A program made the translations under genes and the position numbers. DNA of 64,000 nucleotides from Merdivicinus sp050943495 (GTDB lineage Bacteria > Bacillota > Clostridia > Oscillospirales > Ruminococcaceae). A model generated the notes under the pieces. It had not been told where the DNA came from. It saw nothing but the letters and a program-made list of their open reading frames with translations, and ran no database searches. Each line of letters opens with the position of its first letter. Position 1 is the stretch's first letter. The stretch covers positions 1-64,000 of the forward strand of contig JBMNPH010000008.1 of NCBI GenBank assembly GCA_050943495.1. Reading direction: 5' to 3'. Positions 8,354 to 16,142 of the stretch are shown one piece after another.

Positions 8354-8725
8354 ATGAGTAAAAATCTAGCCATCTCCGATTTGCTGGATCTTTACGGCGA
8401 AATGCTCACTGACAAACAACGCGATGTCATTGAACTTTATTACAATCAAGATCTCTCCCTCGCGGAAATCGCTGAACATGAACAGATCTCCCGACAGGGA
8501 GTGCGTGATCATATCAAACGCGGTGAGGCCTTTCTTTTGGAAATGGAGGAGAAACTTCATTTCGCCGAAAAGTTTAAAAAACTGGTCGCTGTTACAGAAG
8601 AGATTACGGCCCGCTGTTCTGAGATTGAACGCATTAATCGCGGCTTTACCTACTCCCATGCAATCGAAGAGAATGCATGCAAAGTTCGGGAACTTATGAA
8701 TTCCTATCTGGATGAAAATTTCTGA
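8354..8725 (+). CDS. ylxM: YlxM/p13-family DNA-binding protein (SRP-associated)
   Basis: A 123-residue protein. ATG 8354 is chosen because AAGGAGG lies 8 bases before it. The N-terminal half is a sigma-70 region 4-like helix-turn-helix (LTDKQRDVIELYYNQDLSLAEIAE, then ISRQGVRDHIKRGE). The C-terminal half is helical and probably coiled. Family knowledge: YlxM is encoded with ffh and in streptococci stimulates SRP GTPase assembly, while its HTH suggests nucleic-acid binding. It sits 35 bases ahead of ffh as first gene of the operon, the usual arrangement in Firmicutes. Confidence 0.92.
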   Translation: MSKNLAISDLLDLYGEMLTDKQRDVIELYYNQDLSLAEIAEHEQISRQGVRDHIKRGEAFLLEMEEKLHFAEKFKKLVAVTEEITARCSEIERINRGFTYSHAIEENACKVRELMNSYLDENF

Positions 8726-8760
8726 CCAATATTTCGGTCATCTTACAAGGAGGGCGTACT

Positions 8761-10083
8761 TTGGCATTCGAAAGCCTCTCAGAAAAACTTGGCGCAGCGT
8801 TCAAAAAACTCCGTTCCAAGGGAAAATTGAATGAAGCCGATATTAAAGACGCCATGTGGGAAGTTAAAATGGCCCTTCTCGAGGCGGACGTCAACTACAA
8901 AGTCGTGAAGGATTTTGTCAAAACCGTCAGCGAGCGCGCTGTCGGCCAGGAAGTCCTCGAAAGCCTGACTCCCGCCCAGCAGGTGATCAAAATCGTTAAC
9001 GAAGAACTGACCGCCCTGATGGGAAATCAGAACGCCCGCATCGAATTCCCTTCCAAACCACCCTGTGTTGTGCTGATGTGCGGCCTTCAGGGTAGCGGTA
9101 AAACTACGCATTCCGCTAAGCTTGCCCGCTACTTCAAAGAGCAGGGACATCGTCCCCTTCTGGTCGCCTGCGATATTTATCGTCCCGCCGCAATTGAACA
9201 GCTTCAAATTGTGGGCGAAAAGGCCGGCGCTAAAGTCTTTGAAATGGGAAAAGAAAATCCGGTGAAAATTGCCATCGAAGCACTCAAATATGCGAAGGAT
9301 CATGGCAATGACCTCGTCATTATCGACACCGCCGGACGTCTTCATATTGATGAAGTGCTGATGGAAGAACTGAAGCAGATTGAAGCGGCAGTCAATCCGA
9401 ATGAAATCCTGCTCGTCGTCGACTCGATGACCGGTCAGGATGCGGTTAATGTGGCCGATACCTTCAACAAAGCTCTTCCCATTACCGGTGTTATTCTCAC
9501 CAAGCTGGACTCCGATACCCGTGGCGGTGCCGCTATCTCGGTTCTTCAGGTCACCGGAAAGCCGATTAAATTCGCCGGTACCGGTGAAAAAATCGACGAT
9601 CTCGAACCGTTCCATCCGGAACGAATGGCTTCCCGAATTTTGGGAATGGGCGATGTGCTCACCCTGATTGAAAAAGCACAGGGCGCCGTCGATGAAAAAG
9701 AAGCGGCGAAACTCGCCCAGAAAATGAAGGAAAACAGCTTCGATATGAACGATCTGCTCGATAATCTGCGTCAGATCAGCAAGATGGGATCCATTAAACA
9801 GCTTCTGGGAATGATCCCGGGGCTGGGAAGTAAAATCGAGAATATGGATATCGACGAAAAACAGTTTACCCGGATCGAAGCGATGATTACCTCCATGACC
9901 CCCGCCGAAAGGGAGAAGCCCTCAATCATCAACCCTTCCCGCAAACGGCGTATTGCCGCGGGTTCCGGCACTAAGGTGGAGGATGTCAACCGTCTGCTCA
10001 AGCAATTTGAACAGATGAAAACCATGATGAAACAATTTTCCAAAAAAGGAAAACGGCGGATGAAATTCCCGCCTATGATGTAA
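8761..10083 (+). CDS. ffh: Signal recognition particle protein Ffh
   Basis: A 440-residue SRP54 GTPase that binds signal sequences and the 4.5S/scRNA and delivers ribosomes to FtsY. The NG domain has the P-loop GLQGSGKTTHSAK, DTAGRL and TKLDSDTRGG. The C-terminal M domain is methionine-rich (KTMMKQF, KFPPMM end). Translation starts at TTG 8761, with AAGGAGGG 8 bases upstream and no in-frame ATG nearby. It is followed by rpsP in the same operon. No SRP RNA gene is visible in the window. Confidence 0.97.
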   Translation: MAFESLSEKLGAAFKKLRSKGKLNEADIKDAMWEVKMALLEADVNYKVVKDFVKTVSERAVGQEVLESLTPAQQVIKIVNEELTALMGNQNARIEFPSKPPCVVLMCGLQGSGKTTHSAKLARYFKEQGHRPLLVACDIYRPAAIEQLQIVGEKAGAKVFEMGKENPVKIAIEALKYAKDHGNDLVIIDTAGRLHIDEVLMEELKQIEAAVNPNEILLVVDSMTGQDAVNVADTFNKALPITGVILTKLDSDTRGGAAISVLQVTGKPIKFAGTGEKIDDLEPFHPERMASRILGMGDVLTLIEKAQGAVDEKEAAKLAQKMKENSFDMNDLLDNLRQISKMGSIKQLLGMIPGLGSKIENMDIDEKQFTRIEAMITSMTPAEREKPSIINPSRKRRIAAGSGTKVEDVNRLLKQFEQMKTMMKQFSKKGKRRMKFPPMM

Positions 10084-10156
10084 GGCTGAGACGCTTTCGC
10101 GTATCGCATAGAAAAAATGCCGCAAGTCGGCAAACAAATATCAGGAGGAACTATCC

Positions 10157-10399
10157 ATGGCTGTTAAAATCAGACTGCGCCGCATGGGCGCGAAAAAAGC
10201 ACCTTTCTACCGCATCGTTGTTGCAGATTCCCGTTACCCCAGAGATGGCCGTTTCATTGAAGAAATCGGCACCTATGATCCCACCAAGAACCCCAGCGTG
10301 ATCAACGTTGACCTCGAAAAAGCCAACAAATGGATCGCAAACGGCGCTCAGCCCACTGATACCGTGAAAAAGATCCTCAAAATCGGCGCTGATAAATAA
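10157..10399 (+). CDS. rpsP: 30S ribosomal protein S16
   Basis: An 80-residue S16 with the invariant N-terminus MAVKIRLRRMGAKKAPFYRI and the RDGRFIEEIGTYDP motif. It assembles early into the 30S body. AGGAGGAAC precedes the ATG. It is in the standard ffh-rpsP-khpA-rimM-trmD order. Confidence 0.98.
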   Translation: MAVKIRLRRMGAKKAPFYRIVVADSRYPRDGRFIEEIGTYDPTKNPSVINVDLEKANKWIANGAQPTDTVKKILKIGADK

Positions 10400-10462
10400 G
10401 TCTGTCCATCTCTGTCCGACCCGCCCGGATTCCAGCGGCGCGGTTTGCTGAAATGAGGTTTT

Positions 10463-10699
10463 ATGATGGAAGAATTGCTGATTACTCTCGCCAAGGGCCT
10501 CGTTGAACACAAAGATGAGGTAAAAGTCACGGTGGATGAACCTAATGAGGAAGGCGTCATTGTCTATCATCTGAATGTCGCCCCTTCCGATATGGGTCGG
10601 GTTATTGGCAAGCAAGGCCGCATTGCGAAAGCAATCCGTACGGTCATGCGCGCCAGTGCTACCATGCGTGATGAAAAAATTATGGTCGAAATCGACTGA
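10463..10699 (+). CDS. khpA: KH-domain RNA-binding protein KhpA (YlqC)
   Basis: A 78-residue single KH domain with the GXXG loop as GKQG inside MGRVIGKQGRIAKAIRTVM. KhpA proteins form dimers with KhpB/Jag and bind mRNAs and sRNAs, and affect cell elongation in streptococci. Two consecutive ATGs (10463, 10466) are possible starts, with TGAGG upstream. Hfq is also encoded in this window, so two global RNA binders are present. Confidence 0.95.
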   Translation: MMEELLITLAKGLVEHKDEVKVTVDEPNEEGVIVYHLNVAPSDMGRVIGKQGRIAKAIRTVMRASATMRDEKIMVEID

Positions 10700-10755
10700 T
10701 TACAAAACGGGGCGGAAAGGTTCTGCTCCGTTTTGTTGTATGGAGGATTGATTCC

Positions 10756-11385
10756 ATGCTGCATACCTGTCCCGCCTGCGGAAAATATGCCCCTGATCTT
10801 CGGTTCGATTTGCTGAATCATCAGGTCTGCTGTCCGTCCTGCGGTTACCAGACTCCTATTCGCCGCTTTCCTCTCTTTCTTGTGACTGGGGCCAGCTGTG
10901 CCGGAAAATCAACGTTGACCCGCGAACTTTTTCTGCACAATTCCCAAGTGATCTCCATGGAAAGCGATATTTTATGGGACGAAAAATGGCAGGAAATCAA
11001 CGATAATTTCCGTTCCTATCGCGCGATGTGGCTTCGGGTCTGCCAGAATATCAGCCATGCCGGAAAACCGGTCCTTCTTTGCGGCTGCTGCGATCCCAGC
11101 CAGTTTGCGGGACTTTCGGAAACGAATTTCTTTACCGGCCTCCACTTTTTAGCCGTTGTATGCCGGGATGAAATTCTGGAAGAACGAATGAACCGCCGAG
11201 GCCTTTCCGATCCGTCAGCTCGGAACGATCATAAAAATTTCAATCGCTGGTTTTGGAAAAACCACCACAATACTACCCCGCCGATCACGCTGCTGGATAC
11301 TTCTGATCTCACTCCGCAGCAAGCTGCTGTACAAGCTGCTCATTGGATCGACGAAATTTTAAAAAAGGAGATTCCACATGAGTGA
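10756..11385 (+). CDS. Zinc-ribbon plus P-loop kinase-like protein of unknown function
   Basis: A 209-residue protein. Residues 1-35 form a putative zinc ribbon (Cys5, Cys8, then Cys26 and Cys29 in CPSCG). A P-loop NTPase domain follows with Walker A GASCAGKS at 45-52, then a nucleoside/shikimate kinase-like fold, MESDILW and an RMNRRG lid-like stretch. No clear substrate motif can be named. It overlaps rimM by 8 bases, so the two are translationally coupled. This position, between khpA and rimM, is not part of the usual rpsP-khpA-rimM-trmD order. It may be a kinase acting on RNA or a small metabolite, but that is inference only. Confidence 0.75.
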   Translation: MLHTCPACGKYAPDLRFDLLNHQVCCPSCGYQTPIRRFPLFLVTGASCAGKSTLTRELFLHNSQVISMESDILWDEKWQEINDNFRSYRAMWLRVCQNISHAGKPVLLCGCCDPSQFAGLSETNFFTGLHFLAVVCRDEILEERMNRRGLSDPSARNDHKNFNRWFWKNHHNTTPPITLLDTSDLTPQQAAVQAAHWIDEILKKEIPHE

Positions 11386-11884
11386 TGAACGCCTGGAAAT
11401 CGGAAAAATCGTCGCCATTCATGCCCTCAAAGGTGAAATGAGGGTTCAGCCTTGGTGCGATACCCCCGATTTTATGTCACGCTTTAAACGGATGTTTCTC
11501 GACGGATGTGAATACAAAGTCCAGTCGGCCCGCCCCAGTAAAAACATTGTCATTCTGAAGCTCGCCGGTATCGATACCCCGGAACTCGCCCAGAAACAGG
11601 TTAACAAAATTTTAACCGTTGATCGCGCCGATATTAAACTGCAAAAAGGAGTCTACTTTATTGCGGATCTGATCGGTTTGCAGGTGGTGGACGCGGATGA
11701 TCCCACCCGGATCTACGGCGAATTAACAGATGTAAGCCAGACCGGTGCAAATGACGTTTATCATATTCGATTCGCGGATGGAAAAGAACGCTATATCCCG
11801 GCTATCCCCCAGGTCGTGATCCAGACCGATCTGGAAAACCGTATCATGCGGATTCGCCCGCTGGACGGCCTTTTTGAGGACTGA
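11378..11884 (+). CDS. rimM: 16S rRNA processing protein RimM
   Basis: A 168-residue protein with the N-terminal RimM beta-barrel (IGKIVAIHALKGEMRVQPW) and C-terminal PRC barrel (GVYFIADLIGLQV, YIPAIPQVV). It helps mature the 30S head around S19. It overlaps the preceding kinase-like gene by 8 bases and lies 8 bases before trmD. Confidence 0.97.
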   Translation: MSDERLEIGKIVAIHALKGEMRVQPWCDTPDFMSRFKRMFLDGCEYKVQSARPSKNIVILKLAGIDTPELAQKQVNKILTVDRADIKLQKGVYFIADLIGLQVVDADDPTRIYGELTDVSQTGANDVYHIRFADGKERYIPAIPQVVIQTDLENRIMRIRPLDGLFED

Positions 11885-11892
11885 GGTGCAGT

Positions 11893-12579
11893 ATGATTCG
11901 AATTGATATCGCCACCCTTTTCCCGGAAATGTGCGAGGCCGTACTGGGAGAGAGCATCATTGGCCGCGCCCGTAAAAAACAGCTGGTCGAAATCCACTGC
12001 CACAATATCCGGGACTACTCCCCAGACCCGAAACATCACCGCGTCGATGACTCCCCCTATGGCGGCGGAAAGGGCATGGTCATGCAGCCCGAACCCATCT
12101 GGCAATGTTATCAGGACATCATCCGTCAGAGTGGTTCCATCCCCTATGTGATCTACATGTCTCCCCAGGGAAAGGTATTAACGCAGCAAAAAGCCCTGGA
12201 ACTTCGAAACGTTCCCCATATGATGCTTCTCTGTGGCCATTATGAGGGCGTTGACGAGCGGATTCTGGAGAAGATTGTGGATGAGGAACTCTCCATCGGT
12301 GACTACGTCCTGACCGGCGGTGAGCTGGCTGCGATGGTCGTTACCGACAGCGTCGTCCGCCTCTGTGAAGGCGTGCTCCCGGCGGAAGAATGTTATGAAA
12401 ATGAAAGTCATATGAACGGCCTGCTCGAATATCCGCAATATACCCGCCCCGAAGAGTGGGAAGGAATGAAGGTTCCCGAGGTCCTGCTGTCCGGACATCA
12501 TGCGAACATTGAAAAATGGCGGATGGAACAGAGCCTGGAACGTACCCGGCGCAAGCGCCCTGACATGCTGGAAAGGTAA
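11893..12579 (+). CDS. trmD: tRNA (guanine-N1)-methyltransferase TrmD
   Basis: A 228-residue SPOUT methyltransferase making m1G37 in tRNAs that read CNN/GGN codons, which prevents +1 frameshifting. Knot-forming motifs are visible: DDSPYGGGKGMVMQPEP, LLCGHYEGVDERI and IGDYVLTGGELA. The tail (EEWEGMKVPEVLLSGHHA, then WRMEQSLERT) is typical. It is the last gene of this operon. The rplS gene that often follows trmD is absent. Confidence 0.98.
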   Translation: MIRIDIATLFPEMCEAVLGESIIGRARKKQLVEIHCHNIRDYSPDPKHHRVDDSPYGGGKGMVMQPEPIWQCYQDIIRQSGSIPYVIYMSPQGKVLTQQKALELRNVPHMMLLCGHYEGVDERILEKIVDEELSIGDYVLTGGELAAMVVTDSVVRLCEGVLPAEECYENESHMNGLLEYPQYTRPEEWEGMKVPEVLLSGHHANIEKWRMEQSLERTRRKRPDMLER

Positions 12580-12722
12580 TATACGCTCTTTTGGAATGTT
12601 TTTATGTGGAAAAAGTGGCAACGAAAACTGTTTAATATATACAAATATGTGGATAACTATTATGGAATTTTTAATTCTCTAACGAATTTCTGCAAAAGAT
12701 TTATTTTACGGCCGAAAATTAG

Positions 12723-12750
12723 TTGACTAGCGCGTCGGCTGTGCTATAAT
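12723..12750 (+). promoter_or_regulatory. Promoter of ptsH
   Basis: TTGACT at 12723-12728 and TATAAT at 12745-12750 with a 16-base spacer. The leader to the ATG is about 85 bases and includes the candidate cre site at 12766. The stretch between trmD and this promoter (12580-12722) is AT-rich and shows no gene or clear terminator. Confidence 0.8.
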
Positions 12751-12765
12751 AAACATATACGATTT

Positions 12766-12779
12766 TAGAAACGGTTGCA
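12766..12779 (+). promoter_or_regulatory. Candidate cre (CcpA) site in the ptsH leader
   Basis: TAGAAACGGTTGCA matches the cre consensus TGNAANCGNWNNCA at all fixed positions but one (A for G at the second base). It begins about 10 bases after the predicted transcription start, a roadblock position. A 7-base stem CGGTTGC / GCAGCCG (12772-12778 with 12793-12799) overlaps it. Confidence 0.45.
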
Positions 12780-12841
12780 CCATATAGACAGAGCAGCCGT
12801 GCAAAAACAATACTTTGGATCATGGTATAGGAGAGTATGAT

Positions 12842-13105
12842 ATGTATTTGAAAGACGTAACTGTGAAAAACCAAGTTGGCCTTCATGCCCGTCCCGCAAC
12901 CTTCTTCATTCAGAAGGCAAATGAATTCAAATCCTCTGTCTGGGTGGAAAAAGAAGAGCGCCGGGTCAATGCCAAGAGTTTGTTGGGTGTTCTGTCATTG
13001 GGAATCGTTGGCGGTACTACCATTCGTATCATTGCTGACGGTGTTGATGAGCAGGCTGCTGTTGACAGTCTCGTAGAATTAGTGGATTCTGCATTCGCAG
13101 AATAA
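12842..13105 (+). CDS. ptsH: Phosphocarrier protein HPr
   Basis: An 87-residue HPr with the EI-phosphorylated His15 in GLHARPAT and the regulatory Ser46 in NAKSLLGV. It can therefore serve both PTS sugar uptake and, when phosphorylated by HPrK, CcpA-dependent catabolite repression. It is not Crh, which lacks His15. ATG 12842 follows AGGAGAG; the longer frame from 12815 has no ribosome site. It is monocistronic, with its own promoter and terminator, and enzyme I is not adjacent. Confidence 0.96.
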   Translation: MYLKDVTVKNQVGLHARPATFFIQKANEFKSSVWVEKEERRVNAKSLLGVLSLGIVGGTTIRIIADGVDEQAAVDSLVELVDSAFAE

Positions 13106-13122
13106 GTTGTTCAAAAAAGTAA

Positions 13123-13154
13123 ACCGACGGGACTTTCCCGCCGGTCTTTTATTT
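13123..13154 (+). terminator. Terminator of ptsH
   Basis: Stem ACCG-A-CGGGA / TCCCG-C-CGGT with one mismatch, followed by CTTTTATTTT. Confidence 0.8.
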
Positions 13155-13177
13155 TAAATTCCATAAGAAAGTAGGAA

Positions 13178-15016
13178 TTGTTCTTGACATTGGAGGAACT
13201 CAAGCAAAAAGCTTTAAGCCTCACCCTTCAGCCCGGTGTTTACATTATGAAGGATACCCGCGGTGAAATTATTTATATCGGTAAAGCCAAGGCCCTCAAA
13301 AACCGGGTTGTCAGCTATTTCCGAGAAAATTCCTCCCATACGGAAAAGGTGCGGCAAATGGTCGCACATGTCTGCGATTTCGATTATATCGTCACGGGCA
13401 GTGAATTTGAGGCTCTAGTGCTGGAATGCAGCCTTATTAAATTGCATTCGCCGAAATATAATATTCTCCTGAAAGATGATAAAGGATACCATTATATCCG
13501 CGTCTCAGACGGCGATTATCCCCGCATCTCCGCAGCTCTCCAAAAGGATGCGCCCGGCACCTATCTGGGCCCGTATGTAAGCTCTTTCATTGTGAAGCAA
13601 ACAGTGGATGAGGTCAACCGTGTATTCTGCCTGCCTACCTGTTCCCGCCGTTTCCCGCAAGAGTTTGGCAAAGGCCGCCCCTGTCTCAATTTTCATATTC
13701 ATCGCTGCTTTGGCCTCTGCCAAGGAAAAATGTCTAAAGAGGATTACCAAAAGCTGATCGAGGAGGCCATGGATTACATCAAAAATGGATCGCTCTCTTC
13801 CTTGGAAGATCTCCAAAAGCAGATGCAGCAGGCCTCTGATAACCTGGATTTTGAGCGAGCAGCCAGACTCCGCGACCGCATCCGCGCCATCCGCAAAATT
13901 GCCGATACCCAACAGGTCCTATTGGACGAGGATAAGAACCTGGATGTCATTGCATTCGCACAGAACCATCTGGTCATCTGCGCAGTCGTGATTCAGTATC
14001 GAGAGGGCAGGCTGACCGACAAGCTGACCTTTTTTCTGGAGGATACGGGGGATATGGCAGAGCTGCGCGGGGAATTCTTAGCCAGCTATTATGCCGGAGC
14101 ACAGGACATTGCGCGAGTAATTCTGTTGGACGAATCCCCCGATGATCTGACACTTTTTACGGAATTTGTTCGGCATCAAACCGATCACGCCGTCACAGTA
14201 GCAGTTCCACAAAAGGGCACCCGTAAAAAGCTGACTGAAATGGCCTATAACAATGCCCTTGAACAGCTTTCCGACCGCGTCCAGCGCACCGGTAAAGAGG
14301 TCGCAGCAGTCGAACAGCTTGGCAATTTGCTCGGTCTGCCCTCCCCGCCTCTTTATATCGAGGCTTATGATATTTCCAACTGGGGAGAAACCGGCCGGGT
14401 CGGAGGCATGATTGTCTTTGAAAATGGACGCCCCCTCAAATCCGATTACAAGCGTTTTGCAATTAAAGAAGTGGCCGGACAGGATGACTTTGCCTCTATG
14501 GCAGAGGTTCTGCGCCGCCGTATGACCCGATATCTGGAAAAAGATCCTGCCTTTTCTCGCCTGCCGGACCTTATTCTGCTGGATGGCGGCAAGGGGCAGC
14601 TTTCAGCTGTTCTTCATGTTTTCCAGGAATTAGGGATTCATGTCCCCGTTTTTGGCATGGTCAAGGATCATCGCCATCGCACACGTGCGTTGATCGGAAA
14701 CGAAGGTGAAATTGCGCTTTCCGCTGTTAAATCAGCCTTCACCTTTGTAACCGCTATCCAAGACGAGGTCCATCGTTTTGCCATCGCCTACCAACGTACC
14801 CTCCACAAAAAGGCCAACTATGACAGTGACCTCAAAAAACTGCCCGGAATCGGCGACGCCAAAGCCAAAGCAATTTTACGCGAATTCCGCACCAAAAAGC
14901 GTATTTTGGCCGCTTCCCCCGAAGAGCTAGGGCAGGTTGCCAAACTCTCCCCGGAGAAATCAGAGGCGGTTTGGCGCGCTTTGCACGATTTGTGGGGAAA
15001 TTCTTCTTTTGACTGA
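13178..15016 (+). CDS. uvrC: Excinuclease ABC subunit C
   Basis: A 612-residue UvrC, which makes the 3' and 5' incisions in nucleotide excision repair. Order: GIY-YIG nuclease (PGVYIMKDTRGEIIYIGKA, about 19-40), UvrB-interacting UVR domain (about 205-240, DNLDFERAARLRDRI), RNase H-like domain (EAYDISNWGE, LILLDGGKGQL) and C-terminal helix-hairpin-helix (KLPGIGDAKAKAIL). Translation appears to start at TTG 13178 after AAGTAGGA; a second TTG at 13184 is possible. No uvrA or uvrB is nearby. Confidence 0.96.
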   Translation: MFLTLEELKQKALSLTLQPGVYIMKDTRGEIIYIGKAKALKNRVVSYFRENSSHTEKVRQMVAHVCDFDYIVTGSEFEALVLECSLIKLHSPKYNILLKDDKGYHYIRVSDGDYPRISAALQKDAPGTYLGPYVSSFIVKQTVDEVNRVFCLPTCSRRFPQEFGKGRPCLNFHIHRCFGLCQGKMSKEDYQKLIEEAMDYIKNGSLSSLEDLQKQMQQASDNLDFERAARLRDRIRAIRKIADTQQVLLDEDKNLDVIAFAQNHLVICAVVIQYREGRLTDKLTFFLEDTGDMAELRGEFLASYYAGAQDIARVILLDESPDDLTLFTEFVRHQTDHAVTVAVPQKGTRKKLTEMAYNNALEQLSDRVQRTGKEVAAVEQLGNLLGLPSPPLYIEAYDISNWGETGRVGGMIVFENGRPLKSDYKRFAIKEVAGQDDFASMAEVLRRRMTRYLEKDPAFSRLPDLILLDGGKGQLSAVLHVFQELGIHVPVFGMVKDHRHRTRALIGNEGEIALSAVKSAFTFVTAIQDEVHRFAIAYQRTLHKKANYDSDLKKLPGIGDAKAKAILREFRTKKRILAASPEELGQVAKLSPEKSEAVWRALHDLWGNSSFD

Positions 15017-15076
15017 AAAAGTGAAAGAATGTCCAAAAACTTTTGAAAAAAGTGAAAGAGTTTTGCGACTCTACTT

Positions 15077-15085
15077 TGCTATAAT
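15077..15085 (+). promoter_or_regulatory. Extended -10 promoter of the corrinoid protein gene
   Basis: TGCTATAAT gives an extended -10 (TGN plus TATAAT at 15080-15085). No good -35 lies 16-18 bases upstream. The leader is about 75 bases and contains no recognisable cobalamin riboswitch. Confidence 0.65.
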
Positions 15086-15165
15086 GAATACAACTGAAGT
15101 CAGCGGTTTCCAATTGAGTTGGAGGGAAATCAGCTTCAAGTTTATTTGAGTTGGAGGAATGAATC

Positions 15166-15801
15166 ATGGCAATTCTTGAAGAAATCAGCACCTTTTTGCA
15201 GAATGGACGCACTCCTAAGGTAAAAGAGCTCGTTCAGCAGGCAATCGATGAGGGAATTGATCCCGCAAAAATTTTGAATGAAGGCCTCCTGTCCGGTATG
15301 GACGTTGTCGGCGAAAAGTTTAAAAATAACGAAGTTTTCGTTCCGGAAGTTCTGATTGCTGCCCGTGCAATGAATGCCGGCGTTGCAATCCTGAAACCTT
15401 ACCTCGTTTCTGCAGGCGTTGAGTCCAAGGGCACCGCTGTTATCGGCACTGTAAAAGGTGACCTGCATGACATCGGCAAAAACCTCGTTAAAATGATGAT
15501 GGAAGGCAAAGGCCTTAAAGTTGTTGATCTCGGTGTTGACGTTTCTGCGGAACAGTTCTACAACGCTGCTATCGAAAATAATGCAAATATCGTTTGCTGC
15601 TCTGCTTTGCTGACCACCACTATGAGCGAGATGAAGAACGTTGTCGATTACTTCACTGAAAAAGGCCAGCGCGACAAAGTGAAAATTATGGTTGGCGGCG
15701 CACCTGTTACCCAAAACTTCTGCGATTCCATCGGTGCAGACTGCTACACTGCTGATGCTGCTTCTGCTGCTGACGCTGCTCTCGCTTTCTGCCAGGCATA
15801 A
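15166..15801 (+). CDS. Corrinoid (B12-binding) methyltransferase protein, orphan
   Basis: A 211-residue MtbC/MtmC/MttC-like corrinoid protein. Residues 1-85 form the four-helix cap domain (methionine synthase cap family). The Rossmann B12 domain has GDLHDIGKNLVKMM with His101 as lower-axial cobalt ligand, then CCSALLTTTM and VGGAP. Such proteins carry a methyl group between a substrate methyltransferase (methylamines, betaines, methoxy-aromatics) and a corrinoid:folate methyltransferase. Neither partner nor a reductive activase is in this window, so the substrate is unknown. ATG 15166 follows TTGGAGGAATG. The gene is monocistronic. Confidence 0.9.
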   Translation: MAILEEISTFLQNGRTPKVKELVQQAIDEGIDPAKILNEGLLSGMDVVGEKFKNNEVFVPEVLIAARAMNAGVAILKPYLVSAGVESKGTAVIGTVKGDLHDIGKNLVKMMMEGKGLKVVDLGVDVSAEQFYNAAIENNANIVCCSALLTTTMSEMKNVVDYFTEKGQRDKVKIMVGGAPVTQNFCDSIGADCYTADAASAADAALAFCQA

Positions 15802-15823
15802 GTCTCTTAACCTTTATTACATC

Positions 15824-15857
15824 AAGCTGCTGGTTATTAATTTCCGGCAGCTTTTCT
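15824..15857 (+). terminator. Terminator of the corrinoid protein gene
   Basis: Stem AAGCTGC / GCAGCTT with a loop of about 16 bases and a T-rich tail, 23 bases after the stop. A second hairpin with T-run at 15888-15923 may back it up. Confidence 0.65.
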
Positions 15858-15887
15858 CTTTTCAAATTTATCCTTTTCAGGTGCACC

Positions 15888-15923
15888 AATCTCCGATTCA
15901 CTTGAACCGGAGATTTTCTTTTT
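15888..15923 (+). terminator. Second terminator-like hairpin after the corrinoid gene
   Basis: AATCTCCG / CGGAGATT 8-base stem, 12-base loop, followed by TTCTTTTTG. Confidence 0.65.
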
Positions 15924-16027
15924 GTTCCATGTCTGCTCTATCTCCTTATAAAGTATTGAAGTTCATACCACAAACGTTTACTGCCGCCCTTTATAAATCT
16001 CCTTTCCCCATTGCATCAATAACAAGA

Positions 16028-16070
16028 AAGAGGCAAATCCGCGCTCTAATACGCAGATCTGCCTCTTTTA
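16028..16070 (-). terminator. Probable terminator of lysS
   Basis: Eight-base stem AAGAGGCA / TGCCTCTT, with runs of A/T on both sides, so it could work in either direction. It lies about 75 bases past the lysS stop. Confidence 0.6.
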
Positions 16071-16142
16071 CATAAATATCGTTTGATTTCACACAGAAGC
16101 TGCAATATTGAGCTTCTTTCGTTTATCCGATACTATCCATCA

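Larger units (their letters stand above)
15802..16142. other. Convergent intergenic region with three hairpins
   Basis: This 341-base gap between two convergent genes holds three hairpins: AAGCTGC / GCAGCTT (15824-15853, then TTTCTC), AATCTCCG / CGGAGATT (15888-15915, then TTCTTTTT) and AAGAGGCA / TGCCTCTT (16028-16067). No credible gene is seen. Confidence 0.7.

Noticed and set aside
15166..15801. B12 riboswitch in the corrinoid gene leader
   Set aside because: The leader is only about 75 bases and lacks a B12-box-like block; too short for a cobalamin riboswitch.
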